A DNA stretch of 64,000 nucleotides from contig NZ_JAENII010000002.1 in the NCBI RefSeq assembly GCF_016595525.1, positions 372,001 to 436,000 on the forward strand. Reading direction: 5' to 3'. The notes below the pieces were generated by a model. The model did not search any database, was not told where the DNA came from, and was given only the letters and a program-made list of their open reading frames with translations. Numbering within the stretch: position 1 is the first letter of the stretch; the number at the start of each line of letters is the position of its first letter. Shown in pieces: positions 45,802 to 54,501 of this stretch. This DNA is from Haloferula rosea. GTDB lineage: Bacteria; Verrucomicrobiota; Verrucomicrobiia; Verrucomicrobiales; Akkermansiaceae. Made by a program: the position numbers and the translations under genes.

Positions 45802-47391
45802 GTGAGCGACCCATCGAAAAAGCAGGATGACCTGCTGTCAGCGTTTGATCTTGGCCCGGCTTGGGCCCGGAGCGACGCGCCGGAGAAAAAGTACAAGGAC
45901 CACAAGGGCGACGGCGGTGAACGTCGTGGACGCCGACAGGGTGGTGGGGGTGGCCCGGGCGGTGGGCGCGGTGAACGCCGCGGCGGCGGTGGCTACGGAG
46001 GTGGCGGAGGAGGAGCGCGCCGCTCGGATGGTGGTGGCCGAGGACGCGGAGGACAAGGTGGAGGCGGTCGAGGTCGTCGCGACGGAGGAAAATTTCAGCG
46101 GGATGGTGATCGTCGAAGGGAGCTCCCTCAGCCGGCTCCGGGTCTGAAGGCAACGATCTCGCCATCGGTCGAAGCGATTCATTTGCTGGTGAAGGAGATC
46201 CATCACCGGGCGCGGGTGTATTCCTTGTTTGACGTGGCGCAGTTGTTTTTGAGTTCGCGCGGGAGCTGCCGGCTGCACTTCGTGGTCGAGGACTCCAAGC
46301 CGCCTCTTTATCGGGGTAGGAAGGACGACTGCCTGTTCGTGACCAAGGAGGAGGCGGTTGCTCACTTCATGCAGTCCGAGGCGTTCGGGAAGCTGTACGA
46401 AACCGATGAGGTCGAAGCTGATCCGCCGAAGGGGAATTTCCAAGTGGTGGCGAAATGCGGCATTTCGGGGGAGTGGCTCGGGCCTCCCAATTTCCACAGT
46501 TATCAATCCAACCTTCGCCGTCTCCACCGTGAGAGGTTTTCGAACATGCCTTTCGAGCGTTATGCCTCGAAGGTGAGGACCGAGCGGGGTGAGGAAGCGG
46601 TCAATGCATGGATGGAATCGATGAAGAAGCGGGTGCGCTGGCGTCCGGTGGGTGGTTCCGACGACGACTGGACCTTCGAGCGCTCCGAGATCGAACATGA
46701 CTTTCTCTCCCGGGCCTTCAGTGATGCCTATGAGGAGACTCGCAAGACCGAGTTGCCCGGCGACACCGATGCTCGTGCGATGTCCGAAGGAGTGTTGGCG
46801 GCTGCCAGCATCGCGGGGTCGCACACGCGTCGACATCCGGCGATGTTGATTCCGACGATCTGCCGGATGCTGGAGTCCGATCACCTCGCAATCTTCAAGA
46901 CGAAGGGGAAACTGTACTGTGGTCCAGCGCGTCCGCATCCATTGCAGGATGTTGATTCCCTGTCCGAGCGGCCTGCCGCCATCGTAAAGTGGCTGGATGA
47001 CAAGGAGCGTCCGAAGCTTGGAGAACTATGGACAGCGTTGCTTCCCGAAGGAACGGAAGAACCTCCGAAGGAGTGGTTGGTCGACCTGTTCTGGCTGCTT
47101 ACCCAAGGCCACGTGCTGCTGTTCGCTGATGATAGCATGGTGCTGCCGAAGCGAAGCAAGCAGGGTGGAAGTCCGCAGCCGCCGGCGGAAGGGGCCAAGA
47201 AGCCGAAGAAGCGGAAACGCAAGAAGCGCAAGCGCACTTCCTTCAAGGCGAGACGCCCGAGTCATGCGAAGTTGATCAGTCAGATCTCGCGAATGAATCA
47301 CGGTCGACTGCTGGCCCTGCGCGGAAAGTCACGCCTATGGGGGCGCCGTCTATCGCGTCGCGACAAGATCCGCTGCCTTCAAGAAGACTGA
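45802..47391 (+). CDS. RGG/glycine-rich protein with C-terminal RNA-binding-like basic tail
   Basis: 529 residues from GTG 45802 (AGGG 8 nt before it). Residues about 35-110 are Gly/Arg-rich with GGRG, GGGGRG and RGG-like runs, a composition typical of RNA-binding disordered regions. A folded middle (about 120-450) has a long region with aromatic motifs (FHSYQSNLRRLH) and no motif I can name. The C-terminus is a strongly basic KKRKRKKRKR-type tail. No signal peptide is present, so it is probably cytoplasmic. RNA binding is inference. It ends exactly where the converging SGNH gene ends. Confidence 0.75.
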   Translation: MSDPSKKQDDLLSAFDLGPAWARSDAPEKKYKDHKGDGGERRGRRQGGGGGPGGGRGERRGGGGYGGGGGGARRSDGGGRGRGGQGGGGRGRRDGGKFQRDGDRRRELPQPAPGLKATISPSVEAIHLLVKEIHHRARVYSLFDVAQLFLSSRGSCRLHFVVEDSKPPLYRGRKDDCLFVTKEEAVAHFMQSEAFGKLYETDEVEADPPKGNFQVVAKCGISGEWLGPPNFHSYQSNLRRLHRERFSNMPFERYASKVRTERGEEAVNAWMESMKKRVRWRPVGGSDDDWTFERSEIEHDFLSRAFSDAYEETRKTELPGDTDARAMSEGVLAAASIAGSHTRRHPAMLIPTICRMLESDHLAIFKTKGKLYCGPARPHPLQDVDSLSERPAAIVKWLDDKERPKLGELWTALLPEGTEEPPKEWLVDLFWLLTQGHVLLFADDSMVLPKRSKQGGSPQPPAEGAKKPKKRKRKKRKRTSFKARRPSHAKLISQISRMNHGRLLALRGKSRLWGRRLSRRDKIRCLQED

Positions 47392-48783
47392 TCAAGGAGC
47401 GGGGTTGGCCTGGATCCTGAAGAAGCTTCGCTCAAGGGCGGGCGGTGTGGCTGTCGCCGTGCCGCCTGTCAGGATGAGTCGACTCATGGGGACATCGGTC
47501 CATGAATCGAGGTCGGGGGATTCTTCCGCGCTCCACTGGATATAACGCGAGGCATCCTCGTTGATATTCCAAGTCAGTCCACCACCGGGCTCCCACCTTC
47601 CGGTCGGGGAGTTCGTGGAGGTGACCGGAGATGTACCGAAGAGCATTTCCACTCCGTTGGGCAGGCCATCGCCATCGGAATCCAAATCGAAGGAGTCCGG
47701 TGCCAGACTGTACGCCGCGGCCCAGTCGATAAACGGTTGATCGGGATCCAAGGCAAGAACCGAGCCGAGGATCTCACGATGGCTGAATGGAGTCATGGCG
47801 CCGGGAATCCGGGTGTTGATGGCGAGCATGATTTCGTTGGCGATCAGTGCCTGCGCGGCAGTGCCCGGGTGGAAGTTGTCCTTGCAGAAGAGGTGGTCGG
47901 GTGGGTTGTAGGGGTCGCCCTCGATGGTGAATTCCGTGCCATTCAGGTGGAAGGGGTCGAGGTCGAATGCAAGGTCGGTGAGTCGATCCACGCGTGCCAC
48001 CGAGGTGTTCGGCTTGGCTTCAAAAGTGGTGATGATCGCCTGATTCATCGCGGCGATGTGCGCCCGCGTCGTGGCTTGAAGTGCGGGGGTGTTGTAGATC
48101 TGATAGATGTTTGGTGTAGCTCCTACGTCAGGAACCGTAGCGACGACGATCGGCACACTGGCATTCTCGGCGCGCACGGCCGCGTGGATCGTTTCAAGCC
48201 GGGTCCTCACCGGATCGAGGAATGGGCTGGGATCCGCGGCATTGAAGATGTCGGAGTAGGCGTTCTTCAGGTCGTTGCCTCCGAGCATGATGACAACGAC
48301 ATCCGCTGTGGCGAGTTGGGTGAGGAGGCTGCTCTTCGTGGCATCATAGAAGAGGTTGAGCGGGAAGGATCCATCGTCGACGGGGTTGGAGGTCAGCAGG
48401 CTCGTCCAGTTCAGGGTGGTGGTGCCGACGACGGCGAAATTTTTCTGGAATCCACGGAAGCGCAGGTCGCCGCTCGGCAGGGGAAAGAAAAAAGTGTCAT
48501 CGATGTCGCCCCATTCGCCGGTGGGCCCGAAGTCCGCTTCATTGGGTCGGAAAATGGCGAGGAGTTCGGGCCAGTTGAAGGCGCGGACGTTTCCATCGGG
48601 ATTGGGTGAATCCGGCTCCGGATAAACGCGATCGCCGACGACCGCTCCGAGCAGTGGCACTTCGGCCAAGCGCGCGACTTCGCTGTAGCCATCGGTGAGG
48701 CTGTCACCGATGGTGACGATTTTCAGCGGAGTGGCGGAGGTATAGCAGATGCTGAGGGTGAGGAGCAGCAGGAGGCGCGGCAT
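47392..48783 (-). CDS. secreted SGNH/GDSL hydrolase with C-terminal calcium-type repeat and DLxxW module
   Basis: 463 residues with an N-terminal signal (about 1-17). SGNH motifs: block I GDSLTDG (Ser28), block III LGGNDL and block V DNFHPGT. The catalytic part spans roughly 18-330. The C-terminal part has a thrombospondin type 3-like repeat DLDSDGDGLPNGVEM and then SPDLDSWTDVP ending in FFRI. The protein is probably an exported esterase or acetylhydrolase of cell-surface polysaccharide. It converges with the RGG protein, zero nt apart. Confidence 0.85.
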   Translation of the reverse strand: MPRLLLLLTLSICYTSATPLKIVTIGDSLTDGYSEVARLAEVPLLGAVVGDRVYPEPDSPNPDGNVRAFNWPELLAIFRPNEADFGPTGEWGDIDDTFFFPLPSGDLRFRGFQKNFAVVGTTTLNWTSLLTSNPVDDGSFPLNLFYDATKSSLLTQLATADVVVIMLGGNDLKNAYSDIFNAADPSPFLDPVRTRLETIHAAVRAENASVPIVVATVPDVGATPNIYQIYNTPALQATTRAHIAAMNQAIITTFEAKPNTSVARVDRLTDLAFDLDPFHLNGTEFTIEGDPYNPPDHLFCKDNFHPGTAAQALIANEIMLAINTRIPGAMTPFSHREILGSVLALDPDQPFIDWAAAYSLAPDSFDLDSDGDGLPNGVEMLFGTSPVTSTNSPTGRWEPGGGLTWNINEDASRYIQWSAEESPDLDSWTDVPMSRLILTGGTATATPPALERSFFRIQANPAP

Positions 48784-48836
48784 GGCGCAACTTACCCACT
48801 TCCTCTCCGTTGGCTACCTGGAATTGCCTCGCAGGG

Positions 48837-51293
48837 CTACGGGGAATCCCGTGTGGAGCTTGGTGTGATCAGTCGGACGGGGCCGAGAAGACCAGCCGGG
48901 AGGTCGTGGTCGGCGAGACTGGTGACTTCAATCTCAAGTTGGTTTCGGCCCTTCTTGATCAGGGAGGCGGCGTTCAGTCGATGGGGCGGGGCGAAGCTGG
49001 TTCCGAGCTGCTGTCCATTGACTCGAACGCGGGCGGTGTGGGCCACCGTTCCGAGGTCGATGACGCCGACGCCAGGCTCAGTCGCTTCGAACTCGATCGT
49101 GTAAGTGGCAGTCTGTGAGTGGCTCCCCGACGGAGCGGAGGAAAGGGTGCGCCATGATCCCAAAATGGGGCTTTCGATGGGTGGCAGGTCGTTTAACTGG
49201 ATGCGCCAGGTGCCACCCATGAGGCGCTCGTGGGTCGCTGGGCCCGGGCCCGCCCATTCCGGACCGGTGGCGGTCCGCTCACGGAAAGTGCGGAGGACGA
49301 TTGATTCGCCGGGCTCGAGGTGCAAGTGGATGAGCGCTCCGTCGTCGGAGGCTCCCCGAGGGGCGATGCCGGACGTCTGGTGGTCGCGCGGGTCGAGTTT
49401 GACGACGGATTCGGCGGGGCGCGACAGGCGGACCGGGGAGTCGACGGTCGTGGTCCCCGTATTCACGATGAAATAGTGGCTGCCTTCCGGGTGGCTTCGG
49501 CGGATGTGTCTAAGTCCGAGCTTGGCCATCGGCTCGGGCTGGATCCTCAGGTGGTCGATCAGTTCATCGAGGTCATCGGATTCCAGCGTGCTCGCGTCTG
49601 GAAGTTGCTGGAAGGCTTGGATGAGTGTACCGCGGCGGATGTCCGGGTTGGGAAAGCCGGGGACATCCTGGGGGAGCTCGCCAAGGGCACTGATCCGCGC
49701 GCCGCGTCGGGCGAGTTCGAGGAGTTTGACTGCGGTTTGCTCGGGGAGGCGTCGTACTTCAGGAAGGATCAATCCTTTGTAAGTCAGCCCGGCGATGAGG
49801 ATGAGGCCGTCTCCGATGACTTCGGCTTGCTCGAGCAGTCGGTCGCTCGTGGTGTCGAAGGTGACACCTCGTTCGCTCAGGCCTTCGAAGGCCCGCTGGT
49901 ATCCGGTGGGTCGGAGCCACTCTCGACGGGCGGCAGGTTCCGAAGGGATGCCACCGCGTTCTGACCAGAAGTCGTGAGCTGGATAGTAGAGAAGGAGATC
50001 GGGATCGGGCGCCCCAAGTTGGAGGATGCTTTGGCAGCGTGTGATGTAGTCGCTCAGCGGTTGGAGGTTTCCCCAGAGACCGCCCGGGTCGTCGAGAAGC
50101 AGCTCGCCTTGTGACGGATCGAGTAGGGATGAACGGCCGTCGAGCATGATGTGGTTGGCTCCTTGAAGCCAAAGGTCGTCGAGGTGTCGTTTGATGTCCG
50201 CCGGCGTCGTGGTGCTCGATGGATCCGGAGTGTAGGTGGCGACGACGAGTGGCTTCATCGTCAGGTGGGCGGCGGATGCCGCGAGGTGGAGCTCGGGATC
50301 GAGGACGGGGATCCCAGCCACACCTGGAAAGTCGGCAACGCCGTGGAGCTCGAGGGGATGACCGGGCTGCGCATGGAGGAGGGTGCGTGTCAGTGAACCC
50401 TGATTGCGGGTGTGGTCCTGCCATGTTTCCAAGCTCACTCGGTAGAGGTCCGACAAGGTTTCCCGGTAGTCGCAGCGAACCCGCTGAATGACGCCGCCCG
50501 GTCCGTCGCCGAGGAGGGCCGGGAGTTGCTCCCTGAGGTCGTATCCCCTGAGGGCGAGGAAACGTTCGAAGAATTGATGGGTCCAGTCAGAGTATTCCGC
50601 TCCGGTTCGCTCCAGCGGTCGACTCCGTGGAAACGGGCCTTCGTAGTCGGCGAGAGAGAGATCGAATGAAGCGAGCGCGTCCTTGATGGCCACTGGAGAA
50701 AATGGGTCCAGTGCAGGGGAGGCGGGTTCATCGAAAAGTCCGTAGATTCGCCAGCTGCCGGCTGGGGCATCCCAGACGAGTTCTTTGGTCTCCGGGTCGA
50801 TCGCTTCGAGCAGGTCGATGGGCTGCCCTTGGGGCGGCCATGCGGCGAGGCAATGGGCGATGCCCTCCGGGAGCTCGAGGCGCAGCGGGCCCCCGCGTGC
50901 GGTGGCGGCATACGGGAACCATTGGCGTCCGGCGTCCTCGGCACCGAAGGCGAGGGGGCGACGACCGGCGAAGGTGGCGAGGTCGAACCCAAGTCCGAGC
51001 TCTTCGGCGAGTGAGGCTGTGGCGGAGGCTCGAGGTGCCCAGCCGGGGCCGGGCCAAAGCGTGTCGCCTTCCGCTCCGAGCGGCAGGACTTCGACTCCGC
51101 CGAATCCGTGGGCGGCGATTTCCTTGAGCTCATCGTCGGGCTCCTCCGGACAGCTCAAGTCCGATGGCCACCACCAACGCAGCCATGGGCGGCTGTCGGC
51201 GTCGGGTTCCGGCCACTTGGTGTCATCCCCGGCCGCGGGAGTGACCGAGGCGAGGCAGCCGATGAGAAGGATCAGGTGGAGGAGACGTGCCAT
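48837..51293 (-). CDS. exported glycoside hydrolase, GH106-like
   Basis: 818 residues from the ATG at 51293, which gives a signal peptide (MARLLHLILLIGCLASVTPA). It has the GH106/rhamnosidase-like start with the WLRWWWPSD and HGFGGVEVLP motifs, a middle with FDVATFAGRR, the WTHQFFERFLALRGYDLREQ helix, and a C-terminal beta-sandwich domain (GVGVIDLG and RVRVNGQQLG). GH106 members cleave alpha-L-rhamnosides; this protein may be another branch. The long upstream reading frame is not part of it. It follows the SGNH gene's start by 53 nt on the same strand, so a shared polysaccharide substrate is plausible. Confidence 0.62.
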   Translation of the reverse strand: MARLLHLILLIGCLASVTPAAGDDTKWPEPDADSRPWLRWWWPSDLSCPEEPDDELKEIAAHGFGGVEVLPLGAEGDTLWPGPGWAPRASATASLAEELGLGFDLATFAGRRPLAFGAEDAGRQWFPYAATARGGPLRLELPEGIAHCLAAWPPQGQPIDLLEAIDPETKELVWDAPAGSWRIYGLFDEPASPALDPFSPVAIKDALASFDLSLADYEGPFPRSRPLERTGAEYSDWTHQFFERFLALRGYDLREQLPALLGDGPGGVIQRVRCDYRETLSDLYRVSLETWQDHTRNQGSLTRTLLHAQPGHPLELHGVADFPGVAGIPVLDPELHLAASAAHLTMKPLVVATYTPDPSSTTTPADIKRHLDDLWLQGANHIMLDGRSSLLDPSQGELLLDDPGGLWGNLQPLSDYITRCQSILQLGAPDPDLLLYYPAHDFWSERGGIPSEPAARREWLRPTGYQRAFEGLSERGVTFDTTSDRLLEQAEVIGDGLILIAGLTYKGLILPEVRRLPEQTAVKLLELARRGARISALGELPQDVPGFPNPDIRRGTLIQAFQQLPDASTLESDDLDELIDHLRIQPEPMAKLGLRHIRRSHPEGSHYFIVNTGTTTVDSPVRLSRPAESVVKLDPRDHQTSGIAPRGASDDGALIHLHLEPGESIVLRTFRERTATGPEWAGPGPATHERLMGGTWRIQLNDLPPIESPILGSWRTLSSAPSGSHSQTATYTIEFEATEPGVGVIDLGTVAHTARVRVNGQQLGTSFAPPHRLNAASLIKKGRNQLEIEVTSLADHDLPAGLLGPVRLITPSSTRDSP

Positions 51294-51430
51294 GGAGGAA
51301 ATGCCGGTCACTTGCGCTGGCCGGATGCGACTCATCCGAGCAGGATCGGGGCAGCCATCCAACCCAGAAGCGAACCTTGAGCGCTTGAGGCTTGCCCAAT
51401 GCTTAAGAAACCTGAAGCATTTGCCCGACA

Positions 51431-53410
51431 ATGACCCCTGACCCCGACCAGCACGTCTCCCTCGGGGAGATGTATTCGGACTACTTTCTCGATTACGCCT
51501 CATACGTGATTCTCGAGCGTGCGGTCCCGCACCTCGGTGATGGATTAAAACCCGTCCAGCGCCGGATTCTTCACTCGATGAAGGAATTGGATGACGGGCG
51601 CTACAATAAGGTGGCGAATCTGATCGGCAACACGATGAAGTATCACCCCCATGGTGACGCGGCGATCGGAGATGCGACGGTCAATCTCGGGCAGAAGGAT
51701 CTTCTTATCGACACCCAGGGTAACTGGGGCAACACCCTGACCGGGGATGGGGCGGCCGCTCCGCGCTACATCGAGGCGCGTCTGACCAAGTTCGCGCTTG
51801 AGGTGCTCTTCAATCCGAAGACCACCGAGTGGACGCCAAGCTATGACGGTCGGAACAAGGAACCGATCACGCTCCCATCAAAATTTCCTGTGCTCCTCGC
51901 GCAGGGGGTCGAGGGCATCGCGGTCGGCCTTGCGTGCAAGATGCTGCCGCACAACTTCATTGAGATCATCGACGGTTGCATTGCGGTCCTGCGAAAGCAG
52001 CCGTTCGAGTTGCTTCCCGATTTCCCGACCGGCGGCATCATGGATGCGAGCGATTATCGGGACGGTCTGCGTGGCGGCAAAGTCCGGGTGCGGGCCCGCA
52101 TCTCGATCGAGAAAAAGAACCTGCTTCGCATCAGCGAGATTCCCTTCGGCACGACGACCGGCAACTTGATGGACTCCATCGTCAATGCCGGTGAGAAGGG
52201 AAAGATGAAGGTTTCGAAGATCGAGGACAACACGGCGGAGCATGCCGACATCCTCGTGTATCTGCCTGCCGGAGTGGACGCGGATACGAGTCGTGATGCG
52301 CTCTACGCCTTCACGGACTGCGAGATGAGCCTTTCGCCGAATGGGTGTGTGATCACCGACGGCAAGCCGAAGTTCCTGGGGGTCACGGAGATCCTCAAGG
52401 CCAGTGCCAATCAGACACGGGAGCTGCTCGGCGTCGAACTGGAGATCAAGCTTCGCGAACTTCAGGAGAAGTGGCATTTCAGCTCACTGGAGAAGATCTT
52501 CATCGAGAATCGGATTTATCGCGACATCGAGGAGTGCGAAACGTGGGAAGCGGTGTTGAAGGCGATCGATGACGGTCTGGAGCCGTTCAAGAAGTTGCTT
52601 CATCGCGAGGTGACGGAGGACGATTTGATCCGGTTGACCGAGATCAAGATCAAGCGGATTTCGAAGTATGATTCCTTCAAGGCCGACGAGCTGATCAATG
52701 GGCTCGAGGATGCAATCGCCGAGACGGAGAAGAACATCCGTAACCTGACCCGGTTCACGATCCGCTGGTTCGAGAACCTGAAGAAGAACTTCGGCAAGGG
52801 TCGGGAGCGGAAGACCGAAATTTCGACCTTCGACCGGGTGGTGCGCACCCAGGTGGTGGCGGCGACGGAGACCCTGTATCTCGATGAGAAGAACGGCTTT
52901 GCCGGATACGGCCTGAAGAAGGAGAAGCCAATCGAGAAGTGTTCGACGATCGACGACATCATCGCCTTCACGGCGGATGGCAAGATGAAGGTCACCAAGG
53001 TGGCACCCAAGGTGTTTGTCGGTCAGCGTCCGATGCGGGTCGCCGTTTTCCGCAAGGATGAGGATCTGATCTATTCCATGCTCTATCGGGATGGACGTGA
53101 CGGTCCGGTGCTGGCGAAGCGCTTCCGTGTCGGTGGCGTCACGCGTGACAAGGAGTACGACCTGACCCCGGGCAAGAAGGGTTCGCGGGTATTCTACTTT
53201 GCGGTTCACCGGACTGAGGCGGAGAGCGAGGCGCAGATGCTCATCGTCCACCTAAAACCGGCACTGAGGTTGCGAAATGTCAGCCGCCCGTTCCACTTCG
53301 CGGAAGTCGGTATCAAGGGGCGGGGGAGTCGGGGGAACATCGTCACCAAGCTCACGGTGGACCGGGTCGCTCGCGCACCGAAGGATTTTGATCCTGAAGT
53401 GGGAGCCTGA
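51431..53410 (+). CDS. parC: DNA topoisomerase IV subunit A-like (ParC)
   Basis: 659 residues. The GyrA/ParC breakage-reunion domain: YVILERAVPHLGDGLKPVQRRIL, NTMKYHPHGDAAIGDA, GNWGN and catalytic Tyr113 in AAPRYIEAR. A C-terminal region of about 180 residues with FAGYGLKK and FTADGKMKVTK replaces the usual larger beta-pinwheel, as in Bacteroidota- or Verrucomicrobiota-type ParC. It decatenates DNA with a ParE partner, which is not next to it here. The genes after it are small and of unknown function. Confidence 0.88.
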   Translation: MTPDPDQHVSLGEMYSDYFLDYASYVILERAVPHLGDGLKPVQRRILHSMKELDDGRYNKVANLIGNTMKYHPHGDAAIGDATVNLGQKDLLIDTQGNWGNTLTGDGAAAPRYIEARLTKFALEVLFNPKTTEWTPSYDGRNKEPITLPSKFPVLLAQGVEGIAVGLACKMLPHNFIEIIDGCIAVLRKQPFELLPDFPTGGIMDASDYRDGLRGGKVRVRARISIEKKNLLRISEIPFGTTTGNLMDSIVNAGEKGKMKVSKIEDNTAEHADILVYLPAGVDADTSRDALYAFTDCEMSLSPNGCVITDGKPKFLGVTEILKASANQTRELLGVELEIKLRELQEKWHFSSLEKIFIENRIYRDIEECETWEAVLKAIDDGLEPFKKLLHREVTEDDLIRLTEIKIKRISKYDSFKADELINGLEDAIAETEKNIRNLTRFTIRWFENLKKNFGKGRERKTEISTFDRVVRTQVVAATETLYLDEKNGFAGYGLKKEKPIEKCSTIDDIIAFTADGKMKVTKVAPKVFVGQRPMRVAVFRKDEDLIYSMLYRDGRDGPVLAKRFRVGGVTRDKEYDLTPGKKGSRVFYFAVHRTEAESEAQMLIVHLKPALRLRNVSRPFHFAEVGIKGRGSRGNIVTKLTVDRVARAPKDFDPEVGA

Positions 53411-53473
53411 TCCGGGCTCCGGGCGCATGACGTTGACAAGGGGTGGGCTGCGGCCGAAAGTGCGGGCAATCCC

Positions 53474-53905
53474 ATGTGGAGCCCGCCTGACACCTATGCG
53501 ATCGCCCGAATCGACCTGCCCGGAGCCAGCACTCACGGTTGGCAGGTCCGGATGCAGCGGCGGGGCAAGAAGTATGGAAAGTACTTTGCCGACCGGCAGT
53601 GGGGTGGGCCGAAGCAGGCCTATTTGAAGGCGCGTTCGTGGCGGGATGCCTTGATGGAACGTCTCGAAGACGAAGCGGCTGGCGCTCGCATCTGCGAGAA
53701 GTCGGCGAGGAATTCCTCGGGGGTGGTGGGAGTCTCGAAGGTCGCAGTGGCGGCGTCGAACGGATCGATGTACTACTTCTGGCAGGCCACATGGTGTCCC
53801 GAACCCGGCCAGCGGCGATGTGTGAAGTTTTCCGTTCGCCGGCATGGGGACCGGCAGGCTTTTCGGCTCGCGGTGGAGGCACGTCGGCAGGGTGTCGAAT
53901 CGTGA
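53474..53905 (+). CDS. stand-alone AP2/ERF-like DNA-binding protein
   Basis: 143 residues made of two similar halves. The second (about 75-140) has the AP2-like core: SSGVVGVSK, YYFWQATW, CVKFSVRRHG, then an amphipathic helix AFRLAVEARRQ. The first (about 8-65) is related: GWQVRMQRRGKKYGKYF, YLKARSWRDALMERL. Bacterial AP2 domains usually occur in HNH homing endonucleases; here neither half carries a nuclease. DNA binding is likely by family. It lies between parC and another small gene on the same strand. Confidence 0.7.
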   Translation: MWSPPDTYAIARIDLPGASTHGWQVRMQRRGKKYGKYFADRQWGGPKQAYLKARSWRDALMERLEDEAAGARICEKSARNSSGVVGVSKVAVAASNGSMYYFWQATWCPEPGQRRCVKFSVRRHGDRQAFRLAVEARRQGVES

Positions 53906-53965
53906 AATTCGGCGAGTGGGGCATTTGGACTTGGATTGTGGGCTGGGGGCGTCTGAATCGGCCCG

Positions 53966-54460
53966 ATGTTCAGTGCCAGCCAACTCTCCGATGATCAGAA
54001 GGACTCACTCCGCCAATGGGCCGCCGAAGGCGCTTCGATCGCGGATCTGCAGAAGCGGATGAAGGAGGAGATGGATATCGGGATCACCTACATGGATGCC
54101 CGATTCCTCGTCCTTGATCTCAAGATCGAGATCGTCGATGAGAAGGCAGAGGCAGCCAAGGAGGAAGCTGCGAAGGCGGAGGCGCAGTCGGGTCCCGGCG
54201 AGGTGAAGGAAGCCGAGGTGGAAGTAGAGCCCCCGTTGGCCGCCGGTGGTGTGTCGGTGACGATGGATCAGGTCGCCATGCCGGGTGCTCTCGTGAGTGG
54301 CAAAGTGACTTTCAGTGATGGAGAGAAGGCCGTTTGGATGCTGGACGAATATGGTCGCCCCGGGCTTGATCCGGATACCCCGGGCTATCGTCCGGCGAAA
54401 GAGGACATCGAGGATTTTCAGAAGCAACTGACGACGCTGGTCCGGGACGCCGGCATGTGA
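53966..54460 (+). CDS. small acidic protein of unknown function
   Basis: 164 residues. The N-terminus has a helix-turn-like start (SDDQKDSLRQWAAEGASIADLQKRM) that might be a DNA-contacting helix; a Lys/Glu/Ala-rich coiled coil follows (about 52-80), then a beta-containing domain with VSVTMDQVAMPGALVSG. I do not recognise a family beyond this. It follows the AP2-like gene by 60 nt and may share its transcript. Confidence 0.6.
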   Translation: MFSASQLSDDQKDSLRQWAAEGASIADLQKRMKEEMDIGITYMDARFLVLDLKIEIVDEKAEAAKEEAAKAEAQSGPGEVKEAEVEVEPPLAAGGVSVTMDQVAMPGALVSGKVTFSDGEKAVWMLDEYGRPGLDPDTPGYRPAKEDIEDFQKQLTTLVRDAGM

Positions 54461-54501
54461 ACTCCAAGGCGTCAGCGCTCACGCCAAGCCTCTTCGCTCT
54501 T

